Part shown: positions 5,627 to 6,030 of the stretch, in pieces
How the letters are laid out: the number at the start of each line of letters is the position of its first letter
How positions within the stretch are numbered: position 1 is the stretch's first letter
Assembly: GCA_023151145.1 (NCBI GenBank)
Contig: JAKLJM010000151.1
Coordinates: 1 to 6,030, forward strand
Direction: 5' to 3'
DNA: 6,030 bases
DNA from: Bacteriovoracaceae bacterium
GTDB lineage: Bacteria; Bdellovibrionota; Bacteriovoracia; Bacteriovoracales; Bacteriovoracaceae
The notes under the pieces: generated by a model
The model's database searches: none
The model's input: the letters and a program-made list of their open reading frames with translations, nothing else
What the model was told of the DNA's origin: nothing
Translations under genes and position numbers: made by a program

Positions 5627-6030
5627 ATGAAGCGTATCTGGCCTATAACATTGCTAATGTTATCGATCTTTTCTAGTCATGCAATATCGACTTCAGATTA
5701 TGAAACACAATTTAAAAAAACCATTTTCCCTCACTTCATTAATTCCACAGAAGAAGGATCATTTTTAGGAACAGATGGTATTTCCATTTATTTTCGTAAA
5801 AAAGAATCGGCCGAATTAAAAAGATGTCTAGTCATTTTACCTGGTCGATCTGAACCCATCGTTAAATATGCTGAAGTCTTTTACGATCTAGAAAAAGCTT
5901 TAGAAGAAAAAAATTCTCCCCACCATATTTTTTTAATGGATCACCGTGGACAAGGTTTATCTGGCAGAGAAACTTCCAACTCTCAGACAGGCTACGTAAA
6001 AAGATTTGATCACTATATTCAAGATTTAAG
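5627..6030 (+). CDS. Secreted alpha/beta hydrolase, PldB-like lysophospholipase (5' part only)
   Basis: The first 134 codons are present and the gene runs off the window. The N-terminus (MKRIWPITLLMLSIFSSHA) is a signal peptide probably cut after Ala19, so the enzyme is exported. The start is firm: GGAGGAG lies six bases before the ATG. The alpha/beta-hydrolase core begins with LVILPGRSEPIVKYAE (about 68-83), containing the oxyanion-region Gly-Arg, and continues with IFLMDHRGQGLSGR (101-114) and GYVKRFDHYIQDL (122-134). The pairing of PGR-E-x-x-VKYAE, DHRGQG-x-SGR and RFDHY is characteristic of the lysophospholipase L2 (PldB) family, which hydrolyses lysophospholipids. The catalytic Ser, Asp and His lie beyond the window, so activity cannot be judged. 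E. coli PldB is an inner-membrane-associated protein without such a signal peptide, so this seems a secreted variant. It is divergent from the macro-domain gene. Confidence 0.85.
   Translation, partial: MKRIWPITLLMLSIFSSHAISTSDYETQFKKTIFPHFINSTEEGSFLGTDGISIYFRKKESAELKRCLVILPGRSEPIVKYAEVFYDLEKALEEKNSPHHIFLMDHRGQGLSGRETSNSQTGYVKRFDHYIQDL

Noticed and set aside
1..6030. CRISPR arrays, insertion sequences, tRNA or rRNA genes
   Set aside because: Reading both strands showed no regular repeat-spacer pattern, no transposase motif or terminal repeats, and no cloverleaf or rRNA signature.

Overview
The window is AT-rich, densely coded bacterial DNA. Signal peptides, a probable lipoprotein and an exported lysophospholipase-like protein suggest a Gram-negative (diderm) host. 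The AT-rich coding style, together with many small secreted hydrolase-like proteins, would fit a low-GC predatory lineage such as Bacteriovoracales/Bdellovibrionota. That placement is a weak inference from style, because no phylogenetic marker gene is present.

Left half (1-3533, + strand): a tightly packed operon carries the whole p-aminobenzoate branch of folate synthesis. It contains pabA (glutamine amidotransferase), pabB (aminodeoxychorismate synthase, with the lysine that separates PabB from TrpE) and pabC (PLP-dependent aminodeoxychorismate lyase). The last gene, overlapping the 3' end of pabC and starting at a TTG, is a metallo-beta-lactamase-fold protein. It closely resembles the NAPE-PLD phospholipase D family and appears to be an exported lipoprotein. 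Junctions are an 8-bp overlap (pabA/pabB), a 1-bp gap (pabB/pabC) and a 17-bp overlap (pabC/MBL), so translation is probably coupled. A few codons at the left edge may be the tail of a preceding membrane protein.

Middle (3534-4832): a short leader precedes an unrecognised secreted protein of 395 aa. Its N-terminal half has the strand order and His/Cys pair of a caspase-like (clan CD, CHAT/DUF4347-like) fold. Its C-terminal half is rich in cysteine. It is the best candidate for something undescribed here. A strong hairpin in the 25-bp gap separates it from the convergent gene to the right.

Right part (4833-6030): a minus-strand macro-domain protein (ADP-ribose-binding fold) is divergent from a secreted PldB-like lysophospholipase that runs off the window. 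Their 311-bp shared intergenic region holds no convincing gene. It does carry plausible promoters for both genes and three copies of the 8-mer TTATGTTG, each lying over a possible -35 element.

The pab genes form a clear pathway. The remaining genes (NAPE-PLD-like lipoprotein, caspase-like secreted protein, macro-domain protein, lysophospholipase) share a theme of envelope or lipid hydrolysis and exported enzymes, but nothing in the sequence proves that they form one system.
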